Source: Gerris lacustris (Eukaryota > Arthropoda > Insecta > Hemiptera > Gerridae). Taken from it: 64,000 bases of DNA. The translations under genes were made by a program, and so were the position numbers. The notes below the pieces were generated by a model. That model was not told the DNA's origin, did no database searches, and was given only the letters and a program-made list of their open reading frames with translations. This document shows, piece after piece, positions 12,098 through 22,638 of the stretch; the first letter of the stretch is position 1, and each line of letters begins with the position of its first letter. The stretch spans positions 24,888,187 through 24,952,186 of the forward strand of contig OX578284.1 of assembly GCA_951217055.1 (NCBI GenBank), given 5' to 3'.

Positions 12098-12503
12098 TGC
12101 GTGGGCTATCATAAGTCCTATGTGTTTGATTCTAGTGATTAAATACTTGCTTGAAAAAGTTGACTAGCGCACGCTAGGCCTAAGAACAACAGAAGGAATA
12201 AAAATGTATCTTCTCTCCAAAAAACCTAGAAATTATATTTCAACTAATTGCACATTAAATCAAAGATGTGATGTGATGGTCTAAAAATTTTTTTTCATAA
12301 TTCAAATGTTTACTCTAATTAACAGAAGAGTCAATCATATTTAGTTATTTAATAATAATTCTGTTAAAGAAAAAGAAGAAGGATTTGCACCTACTAACTG
12401 TGCTAGGAACTGCAACCTTAACTCCACTTTTACAGTTAAAACAAATCTCAGAATAATTTTAAGTCGTTAACTTGCTTAAATATAAAGAAAAAACTTGACA
12501 TAC

Positions 12504-12688
12504 CTCGCCAGTGATGATTCAAGGAAGGTGTGACAGTGAGCTACTTTATGAACGAGTTCATTCATGCTGGCCTGTACCCTAACCACTTCCTCGAATGCAT
12601 CTCTTCTATAAACTGAAGGTAGAAGGGTAAACGGAGCTAAATTCACTGAATTCTTGCTGTAGTTTGTCTTTGATCTCATTACAGCCCC
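12504..12688 (-). CDS. GSS: Glutathione synthetase, coding exon 2
   Basis: The 185-bp exon follows a pyrimidine-rich acceptor (TTACTTTTCAG) and ends GCGAG|GTATG. In frame with exon 1 it encodes GAVMRSKTNYSKNSVNLAPF, TLLPSVYRRDAFEEVVRVQA and SMNELVHKVAHCHTFLESSL before the split serine codon. The APFTLLPS motif followed by an amphipathic helix with 'vq..fNeLv..v......fL...L' is diagnostic for the N-terminal region of eukaryotic glutathione synthetase (human has APFTLFPS). An internal ATG in this exon opens a shorter frame, but the upstream exon extends the homology, so that ATG is not the start. Confidence 0.9.
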
Positions 12689-13755
12689 TGAAAAGTAAAT
12701 AAAGCAGAATAATATAAAATAAAATGCATGGTTTCCCAGTGAGGGCAGAATAAAATATCCCTTAACAGGACAAAATATAACATCCCATAATTATTAGAAA
12801 AAAAGTATTCAAAATTCAAGTCTAAGAATCACAGATATAGATAATAATAACTCAAAATTCCAGGATAAATTAATCAATCACTTTTCTCTATAATGGAGCG
12901 AAGACAAAGAGAAAAAAGCCCAAAAATCTTATCGAGTCTCACCTTTGTGGTGCTCTCGGGCCCATACCCTTCATTGAAACATGACGTGAAAACACAAAAT
13001 TGTAAAGTATCACTGGCTACTTCTACCCATATTATAGTTTGTGAGTATACATATATCTTATGTATATTATGAGAGCATATATATCTTAGGAAGAAGGATA
13101 TATCAGTAACTCAAAGGTCAATTATTGTAGGTCCTTTTTTTAAAATTGATTTTTAGAGGCTGGCAAATAATTGAATTTTATTTTCTTCATTAGTAAATAA
13201 AGAGATAATCAATGCAAAAAAAAAAATTATATTAAAAAAAACTGATAAATTTATCGGTTTTTTATCAAGTATACAATAGCTCTCCTGTAATTGTTAAAAT
13301 ATGACTAAATTTACCTCTGGGGAACAGGTTTAAATGTATAACTTACATGATTATTGTATTGTACTACTAGGATTGAAAAGACAATATCCTCATAAAATTA
13401 TTATAATTATTTAAAGATATTAAATATAATTTAATTTAATACAGGCCTTTATTTGAGTTGAAATTCTCTCCTTATTTTTTCATTATATAAAATGTATTAG
13501 CTTTAACCACTTAGAACCACCATGTTCTACATAGTATTAAATATTTCAACATATCCAAGCAGTGTAATTAGAATTTGATTGAGCAATAGTGATTTCAAAA
13601 GTATAGTTAAATATAGTTAAACATTTAAAAATTTCAAAACACCTAATCAATATGATTAAACTATTCTGCAAAAAAAACCGCCTCAGAATGAAAATGTCCT
13701 TTTCTGAAGAACTTTGGTGAGCTGAGTCCGAATCTGAAGTCAAAATTTCTCCTAT
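12689..13755. other. GSS intron 1, part; no gene seen
   Basis: AT-rich with short TA-rich tracts. No supportable exon or element. Confidence 0.4.
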
Positions 13756-14372
13756 ATGTACAGTTTTCCTGGAAAATGCACCTAAAGTTCGGAAGAATCG
13801 TGTTTTTGGGGGGTTTTTGACCCAATTTTTCGCCCCCCAAAAAAATATATTGGGCGTTTGAATATCTTTGAACTATGAAGAACACGAATCAAAAGTAAAA
13901 AAAAAATCTGTTGATCTTACTTTTTTAAGTAAAATAAAAAATAAGAAAAAAAAATAGATTTTTCCTCGATAAATAAGAAAAATGGGGGGGGGGGGGGGGG
14001 GGAGAATACTAAAAAAGTACATATGCAAGTTGTGGTTTGCAATTTTTTTTAGTATCCCCCTCCCCCCTTCGGTCCTATATATTTTAATTCTCTAGAATAA
14101 TGTCAGAAAAAAGTCACAAAACATTTGTTATACCACTGAAAAAGTAATAGAAATACAAAGACTCAATATGAGGAAAAATCTTTTCTTTTTTTTCTTATTT
14201 TTCATTTTTCTTAAAAAAGTAAGGTCAACATATTTTTTTTTTACTTTTTATTCGTGTTCTTTGTAGTTTATAGAGATATTCAAACGCCCATTTTTATTTT
14301 TTTTTACGAAATATTTTTGGGTGAAAAATTGGGTCAAAAACACAATTTTTCCGAATTTTAGGTGCTAATAGA
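13756..14372. repeat. Long imperfect inverted repeat with poly-G centre
   Basis: Arms of about 250 bp mirror each other: ACAGTT...GCACCTAAAGTTCGG, then 'TTTGACCCAATTTTTC', 'GGGCGTTTGAATATCT' and 'GAACACGAAT' on the left return in reverse complement before 14372. The spacer begins with a 19-base G run (13984-14002), and the right half holds a C-rich counterpart near 14057-14070. No coding capacity and no clear target duplication. Probably a foldback transposon in GSS intron 1. Confidence 0.65.
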
Positions 14373-14553
14373 ACTGTTAATGTCATTGGAAGATGTCATT
14401 GAATAAAATAACCATTGAAAGGTTGTTTATTTAATAGAAACCCTAAAAATGAGTTAATTTTTTATAGACAAGTTTCTGAAACCCGAGGTTAGTTTTGGTT
14501 GTTCTGTTGGTTGTTCTGTAAACACTAAACTGAAATAAATATACATGTATAAT

Positions 14554-14721
14554 CAGTGGCGTACCAAGGTCTTGTGGCACCCGGGGCGGGATATTATCTT
14601 GTCACCCCCTCAGAACGATTTTGGGGGTGTTCTTTTTTTCTTTCTGCCACAGAGACACCCCCTAAGGCTTGTGGCATCCGGGGTGGCCCACCCCCCACGC
14701 ACCCACCTTGGTATGCCACGG
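14554..14721. mobile_element. Short hAT MITE with 8-bp target duplication
   Basis: The 168-bp element has ends CAGTGGCGTACCAAGG and CCTTGGTATGCCACGG (imperfect mirror) and is bracketed by the exact 8-mer TGTATAAT at 14546-14553 and 14722-14729. The 8-bp duplication and the CAGTGGCG terminus identify the hAT superfamily. It is far more GC-rich than its surroundings. Open frames inside are incidental. Confidence 0.85.
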
Positions 14722-15402
14722 TGTATAATCTATTTTGTTCCTTCAATAGTAGAAGACAGACTGATAGGTTGATGGACTGACAGGCCAGGAGTCTGAGCAT
14801 AATATACTATACTTAGGGATAACCCTTTTAGTAAACATGTTTGTAAAATCAACGAACATTTGTAGAGACCCATTTTAGACAATCACTGTGCTCTACACTT
14901 TGTAGGTACCCCATGATTATATCCCTCCCCTAAAAAGTCCCCTACTTCAAAAGTTTAGCTGAGCCTACCCAAACCTCTTGCGCCACTAAACCTCTATTGT
15001 TCATGCTGCCAGTTAATTAGGAGCCCTTAGCAAAAGTTAGAGATGGTTAGAACTTTTAGGGAGGGCTCCTAATTAACAAGGACCGTTTTCAGAAGCCCAT
15101 TTTTATTCTGGGTTTAACATTCAAAAGTGGACAGTAGGAGTGGATAAAAAAAGCAGATTCCGTTATTAACAAGAATTTGAAAAATAATACATTTGTATAT
15201 TTGAATACATTATAATATAATAATACATTAAAACCCTGCAAACTATCAACAATAGCTCTGTAATACTATATACATATAATTTGAAGTATTCAGTATGGTA
15301 TCAAAAGTAGTAAATGCAATGTCCAAGGTTAATTAAAAATACACCTTAATAGTTAACTCAAAGATAAAAAAATAATTATAAATGCATATAAATTTAATTT
15401 AC

Positions 15403-15486
15403 CGTGAAGAATAGCCCAATCTCTTGCATGATCGGCAACTGCTGCTAAGACTTTTTCATCCAAAGGAAGAGGAATACACGACTCCA
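15403..15486 (-). CDS. GSS: Glutathione synthetase, coding exon 1 (start)
   Basis: From ATG at 15486 the frame reads MESCIPLPLDEKVLAAVADH and ARDWAILH, then a codon split by the donor CACG|GTAAAT that is completed by exon 2 to give HGAVMRSK. The short start and the 'Ll......A.dwal..G..mRsk' pattern agree with arthropod GSS N termini. An AATCAG acceptor just upstream (exon edge at 15496) suggests that the 5' untranslated region may be split by another intron. The ATG lies about 0.2 kb from a MULE insertion (15684), which separates the gene from what was probably its promoter. GSS acts in glutathione synthesis in the cytosol. Confidence 0.85.
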
Positions 15487-16499
15487 TAATTATTCTCTGA
15501 TTTTCCTTTAAAAATCAAAATAAATTATAACTGCATTAAAACTATAGTACGCTTTGTAGACCAGTCAAAAACAGTGAAGTAATAACCACGACACAATTAA
15601 CTTATAATTTTTTTAAATTTTATCTTATCAGTGAATATGTTTTGTTGTTGGGGGTCACCATACGTCAGACATGTCCGCCCATAGCAACTATTGAATTTCC
15701 AAATAGGTTTGTCTAAAGCCACGCCCACCTTACCTCTCATTGGCCAGCTGTTCCTAGCTTGCCTATTCCCGCCAGTATTTAAATTAAAATGTTACATCGT
15801 CTCTACAGCTAATTAACCTAACCTTTTAAATTTTTTACTTATAAATTAAAAGAGTTTCAATATTACAAAAAATACTTTCGTATTCCTTGTAGTCTAGTCA
15901 AATTAAACACTAAAAAGGGCTCGACTTTGTAAAAGGTCAAGTCGTTCTAATTTGTTTATTTGTTGCTAGGACCTAAGCCAATAGTAAGAACCCAAGTTTG
16001 TAAGAGCTATGCGAACAGATAAATATATTTACGCATGACGATAATTCAGTTCAGAGTAAAAATTGGCCGATTTAATTTGGTATACGTTGTAATGAACATG
16101 GATGTTATTATGTAAGGTAGTTTGACCCGCAATACATGAGAGATGAAACTGGAAACTGGGTAAAAGCAAAGATGAGGAGAAGGAGAGAAGAGAACTTTTT
16201 TATTGTTATTGTTTGTTATTTGTTATGTTTATTGTGTAGAGACGGAGAGAAGCAAATGTGTTTTAAAGTATTGTATTTTACCAGTTAATAGAATTTGTGA
16301 ATTTACAAAAATATGTTTTCTTAGTTATTGAAAAAGTATTTATTTTTATAATTAAAAAAACAAACATTAAGACGTATTCCTTTTATCAGTGCTAAGACTA
16401 AAGTTTTATTAGTGCTAAGACTGTTCGTTGGTGAAAGTTAATTAATCTATAGTTTGAGACAGACATATTTTCAATTAATTTTTTTCAGTAAAACCAAAG

Positions 16500-16855
16500 A
16501 ATTTGCCTAAGAATGATGGAGAGAAGCATGATTGGTGTTAGTAGAAGAAATAACATAATATCAAATCTTTGGATTAGAAAAGAATCGGGAATGGATGATT
16601 AGGAGAACTAATGCTGAAGAGAAAATGGAAATGGGCTGGACATATTTCCATATTCGGTTTAGAACTACCGAAGGTAGATGGTCCAAGAAACTTGAATTGG
16701 TTCCCTTGGGAGAAAAAGAGAAGCAAGGGAAGACCTCTGCGACAATTGGATGAAAAAGGTGTGCAGTGAAGAGGCTTGGCCGAGAGTTTCTCGAAACAGA
16801 ATTGTGGGGAAAGAAATGGGATGTTTACCAAAATGTATGGCTAAAAGAATAATTA
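16500..16855 (+). pseudogene. LINE ORF2 C-terminal remnant
   Basis: Plus-strand frames read MMERSMIGVSRRNNI, later a KMEMGWTYF segment, and then KRSRGRPLRQLDEK with WPRVSRNRIVGKE. This is the C-terminal tail of many arthropod non-LTR reverse transcriptases (pattern: 'ER.mlgvs.rdrirn', 'kWqWAGHI.R', 'RGRP..RW.D', 'W...a.dR..W'). Frameshifts and stops break it, and only the terminal 100 or so codons are left. It lies inside the MULE, so it inserted after or with it. Confidence 0.6.
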
Positions 16856-16971
16856 GCTATAACGAATACAATGAATCTTTAATATTATACTATATGTTTA
16901 CTTTATGTTTGATACTTGTTACATGGAAATCATGTATGCTCAAAAGAAATAAAAGGCTAAACTCGGCAATA

Positions 16972-17152
16972 GCCCACCCCTTACGTGTAATCGATGTCTT
17001 TCGAAGTCGTACAGTTGGCTTCGACATATCAGTTCATCCCTTCCATTCATATATAATAATATATGTATATAATAATTATACATGTATGGTTTGTTCATAG
17101 GAGAGTTGATATCCCATTGTCAAAAAATACGTTGAAGTGAGAAGGGGTGGGC
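16972..17152. mobile_element. 181-bp MITE inside the MULE transposase
   Basis: Ends GCCCACCCCTT and AAGGGGTGGGC with TA on both sides (16970-16971, 17153-17154). It interrupts the minus-strand MULE reading frame immediately after the codons for NLILGI. It is non-coding, with TA-rich internal sequence. Confidence 0.7.
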
Positions 17153-17154
17153 TA

Positions 17155-17504
17155 ATTCCTAATATTAAATTTACTTCATATTCTGTTTGTGAAGCTTTGT
17201 TACACACAACAAACACTTCATCTTCTTGACCAACTAGTTGCAAATCTTTTATCTTTTTGGTGCATGGAAGATACCTCATGTGCCTGTATTTAGAGTACCT
17301 TCCACTAATTATGTCTATTATTTTTGTTTTATAGTAATTTTCCATATCCACAGTCAAATAATGGAATAACTGTTTGATATTATAGGCTCTTGTCGTATTT
17401 AAGATGCGCTCTTTTAGAACATTTATTGCAGACTGCACCATATTATTTGTGTTATTCCCTCTAATGAAAGTTCTTTTACATTGAGCCCAAATAGGATGGT
17501 ATCC
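17155..17504 (-). pseudogene. MULE transposase C-terminal part
   Basis: The minus-strand frame from about 17504 reads GYHPIWAQCKRTFIRGNNTN, NMVQSAINVLKERILNTTRA and YNIKQLFHYLTVDMENYY. In SWIM-type MULE transposases and related proteins the segment with RGNNTNN, 'lKd.il....ayn...l..fl....e.yy' lies downstream of the DDE core and before the SWIM zinc finger. The SWIM cysteines should follow but the frame is cut by a MITE at 17152 and they are not found beyond it. A CCCAG acceptor-like site precedes GGATAC. Its phase does not fit the donor of the 18317 exon, so a coding middle has been lost. Non-functional. Confidence 0.7.
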
Positions 17505-17519
17505 CTGGGAGAGAGTGAG

Positions 17520-18316
17520 GAAAAGAGGCAAACCACCGGCTCAATGAGAGGAAGAGCTGTGGAGGAGACACGAGAGACTGGCCAGAGTGTGGCAAGTCTG
17601 AGTAGGCAGTGTATCAAAAATGTATACAAGAATATTAGGTTTCAGAAGCAATAAGGAAACAAATTATTATTATACTAATAAACTATTTTTAGTAAATTAA
17701 ATAATAAAATAAATGTATGCATGTGTGTGTAAGTGTATATAAAAAATAGTAAAGTTGTCTAAATGGTGTATATATATACTGACAATACATGAGTTAAATT
17801 AAATAACTAGTCACTATTTAAATACTTGAGAGTAGATGATTTTAATAGAAAATATTTTATCAATTTGTTTGGTAAACACTAGTGGGAGTAAAATCTAAAG
17901 AATTTAGTAGCCAATATGTTTTTTGTTGTAACGTTGTTTCTTTATTACCTCTATTTATAATTTTTGTTAGTTATAGAATAATTTATACACACATAATAAT
18001 ATATAGATTTAATTGCATTGTTGTTAGATTATTGATAACTTGATGTATATATTTTTGTTTTATTGATTTACCTAATGATAAAAAAAAGTAATGTATAAGT
18101 TATATAAACCACTCAATTGGTCTTCTCAGAGCCTTCAACAAACTAATATGTAAGCCGAGTAGCCAGGAAGAAAAAAAAGAAATTAAAATTATAGTAGTGT
18201 ATAGTATTTATTTATTATGTAAAAAATGTACATTTATTTGTTTTTAAAAATTGTATCAATAAATAGTAATCAATCAATCATTGTATCACATCTTAATGAT
18301 AAAGAAATGAACCTAC
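17520..18316. other. AT-rich MULE interior without coding
   Basis: No minus-strand exon that would join the two MULE coding pieces was found. The missing catalytic core is probably deleted. Confidence 0.45.
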
Positions 18317-18504
18317 CTTAAATGACTTTGTTTTCCAGTACAGGGAGTCGTAGTCTGAACTCTGTATGTAACCCCTGATAACTGCTGATGATGCTGCAAC
18401 CATTCCTTAAATTCGTCCACAGTCGCACATTTTAATCCAAAATTTGCCACATGACCATCTTCGGTTTCATTAGTCTTAAGAAATGAGGCGCTTGGATACA
18501 ACTT
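18317..18504 (-). CDS. MULE/CaRF-like N-terminal exon
   Basis: Between a TTTATTTATTTCAG acceptor and an AAG|GTAGGT donor this 188-bp exon encodes KLYPSASFLKTNETEDGHVA, NFGLKCATVDEFKEWLQHHQ and QLSGVTYRVQTTTPCTGK. The 'GHV..FGL.C.TVdEF..WL......SgVTyRV..TyP' block is the N-terminal domain found in arthropod SWIM/MULE-type proteins and in proteins resembling calcium-responsive transcription factor. The exon lies inside the MULE (15684-19363). Its phase-0 start fits exactly the donor of an exon at 22519-22638, outside the MULE. No in-frame downstream partner was found. It could belong to the transposon, to a chimeric host gene, or to a pseudogene. Confidence 0.55.
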
Positions 18505-18869
18505 CTGAAATAAATAAATTATATAAAAAGCACACAAAAAACACATTGACAAAAAACACTTCTCAAAGAAATATTTGTTAATATCATCAAACATAATGCG
18601 TAAAGACATCTCAGGGATAGAGGAAACCTAGGCTTTTGGAATGGTTGGCTCTCAGGCATCACTTATATTATATTACAAATTTAAAACTAAAACCAGTGAA
18701 TGTTACAACCAAATATATATGTTGCACTATATATATACTTGTTTTAACTAATTTACATAGGCAGTTACCTCATCGATCCTTTTAGTCATTAACTCTGTTA
18801 GACACATTTTGAATAACTTAAAACTATCTTAATATGTTTAATTAGATGATATAATAATATGATATTTTT

Positions 18870-18985
18870 TCTTAGGTCTTTAGGGATGTAAGAAAAAAAT
18901 TAATATTTAATTATATTAATTTATTACATTTAACATAATTTATTGGCTTTACAATATTTCGCCATATCCTGGGCATCATCAGGCC
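18870..18985 (-). repeat. Dispersed repeat H, copy 1, with hammerhead-like core
   Basis: On the minus strand the order is GGCCTGATGATGCCCAGG, ATATGGCGAAATATTG, an AT-rich tail with AATAAATTA, and then TACATCCCTAAAGAC. A second copy on the plus strand at 57470-57590 has the same order. The core words CTGATGA and GAAA flank a possible GCC/GGC stem, as in hammerhead ribozymes of Penelope-like and other retroelements. It is embedded in the MULE. Confidence 0.55.
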
Positions 18986-19589
18986 TATTTCTGCAGTCAA
19001 TACTTTAGTATAAACATTTTTTCAAAGCAATTTAGAGGAATAACAATTGAAAAGATTTATAACACTAGTGTTCAACTGTTACTCAAGATTGACAAAAAGA
19101 TAATATGTAATTTGTTTAATACCATAGTTATAAGTACTTACTTCAAATTTGTTATTCATTTTTGAGGATTATAAAGGTGTATAATGTATTAAAAAAAAAA
19201 AAAAATCGGATCAGACACAAAAACAACTGTAACGTCATAGAACTCATATAAGATACATTTCCATTTAAATGTTGGCGGCAAAAGGCAAGCTAGGAACAGC
19301 TGGCCAATGAGAGGTAAGGTGGGCGTGGCTTTAGACAAACCTATTTGGAAATTCAATAGTTGCCCGCCCATAGTAAGAAAAAAATATTTATAAAAAAGTC
19401 GTGTTAATCTAAGTTTATTAATTATTAAAGTTATTTTATCTATTACTTTATCTATTTTCAATAAAAAATAAAATAATTTCAATGAGTAAATCGCTAGTTA
19501 AAAATTTTAATTGATTGCTGTATTTTTTTTTTTTTAATGTAATTCATATTGTCAACACTGGTTCTAGTAGAGGAAAACAGGGAAAACAA

Positions 19590-19724
19590 ATGAAAGTAGA
19601 GGGGGAACTAGAAGCTGGTGATAACGCTTCAATTGATAAACGCGAATGGTTTGCTGCTGAGAAAGCAATTTGTTTTAATCCATTGATCGAAACTTACTGT
19701 CGACTTCGTGATATTTTAACGCCG
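19590..19724 (+). CDS. Unidentified gene, putative first coding exon
   Basis: From ATG 19590 (preceded by AAACAA) 45 codons read MKVEGELEAGDNASIDKREW, FAAEKAICFNPLIETYCRLR and DILTP up to a CCG|GTTTAT donor. Without splicing the frame would end five codons later at TTTTGA (19744). An 80-bp GT-AG intron would join it in phase 0 to 19805. Base composition is clearly higher in GC than the neighbours. I do not recognise the protein: there is no signal peptide or obvious domain. The ATG lies about 217 bp from the right end of the MULE, and before that insertion it was about 0.4 kb from the GSS start, pointing the other way. The donor is weak, so the exon edge is uncertain. Confidence 0.4.
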
Positions 19725-19804
19725 GTTTATTCTCATCGTTTTTGAAATCCGTTTCAAAATAAGATAATCTCCTTTTTTAAATTGTTGTGATATAAGCTTT
19801 TAAG

Positions 19805-19874
19805 CTTTACATACACGCCCACCATTTCCTTGATTATGATCAATCTGAAATAATTGACAAATTATTGTCAATGG
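19805..19874 (+). CDS. Unidentified gene, putative exon 2
   Basis: A 70-bp stretch between TTTTAAG and a strong ATGG|GTAAGT donor reads LYIHAHHFLDYDQSEIIDKL and LSM plus one base. The leftover G joins the AT that opens the exon at 26215 to make an aspartate codon, giving LLSMDEGG. The agreement of phase on both sides is the main support. No known domain was recognised. Confidence 0.4.
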
Positions 19875-21295
19875 GTAAGTTTCTTTTACGTTTATTTATT
19901 ATAAAAGCACTTATTTGTACTATTAACTTATTTGTATTACTATGCTGTTGGGCTTAATTTACTTCAATTGTCGAGTTTTATAAGGCGAAACAAATTATGA
20001 ATAATTATTTTGTTAAATGTTTTGTAATTTGATAGAGTGAGTTTACATTTTTTTCCCCCACTATTTCAGTAATTAAAAGTGGTTGCCATTTATTAATTTG
20101 ATTGTTTATCCTTTAAATAACCGTATTTTCCTAACAATTACATATCTTTACGTAGTTTAAAATTAATAAGATAACGTAACCTAAAATTTGAAAGAAGAAT
20201 CAAATATAAAATTTATTATACTTAATCTTCAGATAGTATCTACTTTTTTGTAATAAATATGTGCGTGTTATTAATAAATCTTGATAATTTTTATAAATAG
20301 CAGAGTTTAATAATTTAGTTATTCGTATGTGCAAAAATAATAAAATGGAAATATTATATAAAAATTGACGAATACCTGAATTTGTTATCTGCGGGAACTG
20401 TTTTAATCTAAACCCAGAAAAACTTCATTGTTCACTACCATGTATTCATATGAAATAATTAATGACATGAAAATCAACTTACCTATAATTTTATTTTATT
20501 CTTACTTCTTTGTTGACAAAGGGACATAATCACACTTGTATATATAAATTATAATACCTATCCCTGTATAAATAAACTTTAAAGTCAGAAGGGCATTATC
20601 TCTTCTATAAATCTAAATTTTGAATTGTAATCTAGTCAAAACAATTTGCGGGCTTGGTAACCTTATTCTAAATTTTGGCAAAATGCTTAAATAAAAACAT
20701 AAATTGTCGAAATCTCCTGTGAATTTGTATTCTTCTAAAGCCTTGTTGATTTAAACCAAAAACCAACTACATCTATTAAAAATGTATGGAGAAATAACTT
20801 ATAACAGTGAGAAATACAATGGGAACAAGTAAACAAATGCCATGGTTGACGTTAAGGATAGCATGAAATGTGTCCTTTTTGCTCAGGATTTTACTCTTTC
20901 ACCATTAATAACTTCAGCGGTATGTTGAAGAGAAAGTTTATTGGTAAAACAAGATAGCTAATAGTAGGTATTAATTGATATTTTATGGAATATAATTGTA
21001 ATGAAGTTAAACAGGTAAAGGTAGTTAAAAAAGTAACTCTATTATTAGTTCAATTAATTAGTTTTTTTGCCAACCATAAATAAAATATAAAAAAGACTAA
21101 ATAGTCCAAGGCAGTGACTGATTTTTTGTGCGATAACTTAACAATCACTGTCTGAGTTCCATATACTATAAGTTCCACAAAAACTTGGTAGGAACAATGG
21201 CTAAGATTTAAAATTCAGTGTCACCTACTGATTTTAGTAAGTTATATTCATAATTGTATTTCAGCGAGTGGTTGTTACAAGTATGCGTGTTACTA
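19875..21295. other. Putative intron; no gene seen
   Basis: AT-rich sequence, probably part of the first large intron of the unidentified plus-strand gene. No repeat unit or RNA gene was recognised. Confidence 0.4.
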
Positions 21296-21490
21296 GTTGT
21301 GACTTTTGACACTCAGATTGGCCAACCTAAATGAGGGGAAAAATAAAGCCACTAGGTCTGTGTGATGGGTGGGGGTTGTGACATTTTTGTTTGTCTTGTT
21401 CGCCCGACCTTCTAGAATTCAAAATCCTGACCTCTCATTGGCTCCACACCCTAATTATTCGGATTTTCCCATGCTGTCAAAAGTCACAAC
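21296..21490. mobile_element. MITE, about 195 bp
   Basis: GTTGTGACTTTTGACA at the left is mirrored by TGTCAAAAGTCACAAC at the right (16 bp perfect). CTA precedes the left end and lies 2 bp beyond the right end, so a 3-bp target duplication is possible. The interior is GC-richer (GGGTGGGGGTTG, CGCCCGACC) and non-coding. Confidence 0.6.
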
Positions 21491-22518
21491 TCCTAAAGCG
21501 CAAACTTTACTTAGGTTGATCTACTTAATTAAATACATTTAATAGTTAATAATAATAATAATAATCTGTGGCACAAAAAGGGCTACATGAAGGGCTAAGA
21601 CCAATCAAAAAGCTTTTACAGTTTTAGTAAGAACAACAGAACTGTTTTGGAATTAAGGGACCTCAAAACGTGTTTATCCATCAAAATCAAATTTTCATGC
21701 CATCACAATACTTTCCCTCTCTACACCACGTTTTTGAGAAAGTAAAAATTGCTTCACTGCTACTAATTGATTTTTAGGATAAACCGTTTGTTATGGACTA
21801 TCTTGTTATTTACTTGGTATTACAATATGCATGTAAAACTTAAAATTATATCAAGGCACAGCTTTGCTTGGGTATTATTCACTTTTTAACCAAACGACAC
21901 CTGCTTCTCACAGTTTCAATAATTTTAATTGTTTCTCTGTATGACTTCTGTTCGGACATTACACCAATTTTTACTCTTAACATTTTAAGGATAAAGACAA
22001 ATTTTACTTAGTACCATGACCTTACATATTATTATATATAATATGTACATATTATTATTAGCACGTTGCACCGAACTAAATACTAGTTATGTGTATTTTC
22101 TTGTAACTATTTTTAAATTCTTACTGAACTTGTACAAAATTTTATAATTTTTTTTTACCCCAGCTGTAATCTTAAACACTTTTAAATAAATATTAATGGT
22201 TTGTTTTTAATTAAATTAAGCATAATTTTATGTTTGTATTTATTATCACATCTATTTATTTATGAAGATTGATCATATTGTTCACTATTTTTTCCATAAT
22301 TATATACATTTTAGCTTTAATAATGTTCACTTTGTTTTTATATTTAAAAAGAAAGAAAAAAGTCTGTTAGCTAACAACCTACTCCCATCAGACAGCTTAG
22401 CCACAATGCAACAGATCAAAGATACAAGTATGAATATAAATATTTATAATTTGTTTATTGAAACATAAACAAAATGAATTATCTTATTGATGTGACTTCC
22501 AATACAAAATTAACTTAC

Positions 22519-22638
22519 TTCTCTGCACGATTCACTCACTAGTTCTAGAAATTCACCTAATTCTTTCCAAGCAAACCATCTTTCTTTGTTATGTTCGTTA
22601 CAATGAATGAAAAATTTACTGCAATTACAGTTTGACAT
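22519..22638 (-). CDS. Putative first exon of a MULE/CaRF-like gene
   Basis: From ATG 22638 forty codons read MSNCNCSKFFIHCNEHNKER and WFAWKELGEFLELVSESCRE up to a GAA|GTAAGT donor in phase 0. The next suitable acceptor on this strand found by eye is at 18504, also phase 0, giving a continuous ...SESCRE-KLYPSASF... The two cysteines and histidines in CNCSKFFIHCNEH hint at a small zinc-binding knuckle, but this is an inference. The exon lies outside the MULE that contains its candidate partner. Its start is 374 bp from the plus-strand start at 23012, so the two probably share a promoter. I am moderately sure it is coding and less sure of the partner exon. Confidence 0.5.

Larger units (their letters stand above)
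15684..19363 (-). mobile_element. MULE (Mutator-like) DNA transposon, 3.68 kb
   Basis: Terminal inverted repeats of about 125 bp start GCAACTATTGAATTTCC and continue through CCACGCCCACCTTACCTC and CATTGGCCAGCTGTTCC in both ends (15684-15810 and 19240-19363). The exact 9-mer CCGCCCATA lies immediately outside both ends (15675-15683, 19364-19372), the duplication size expected for MULEs. Inside, on the minus strand, are an N-terminal exon (18317-18504) and a C-terminal transposase piece (17155-17504); the catalytic middle is missing. The element also contains a LINE tail, a small MITE and a hammerhead-like repeat, so it has been resident a long time. It sits between the GSS start and a divergent gene at 19590. 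Confidence 0.9.

Noticed and set aside
15496..18504. Direct splice of the 18317 exon onto GSS exon 1
   Set aside because: The phase-2 end of the 18317 exon joined to the GSS exon edge gives an immediate stop (AGA GAA TAA), so a fused protein is not possible.
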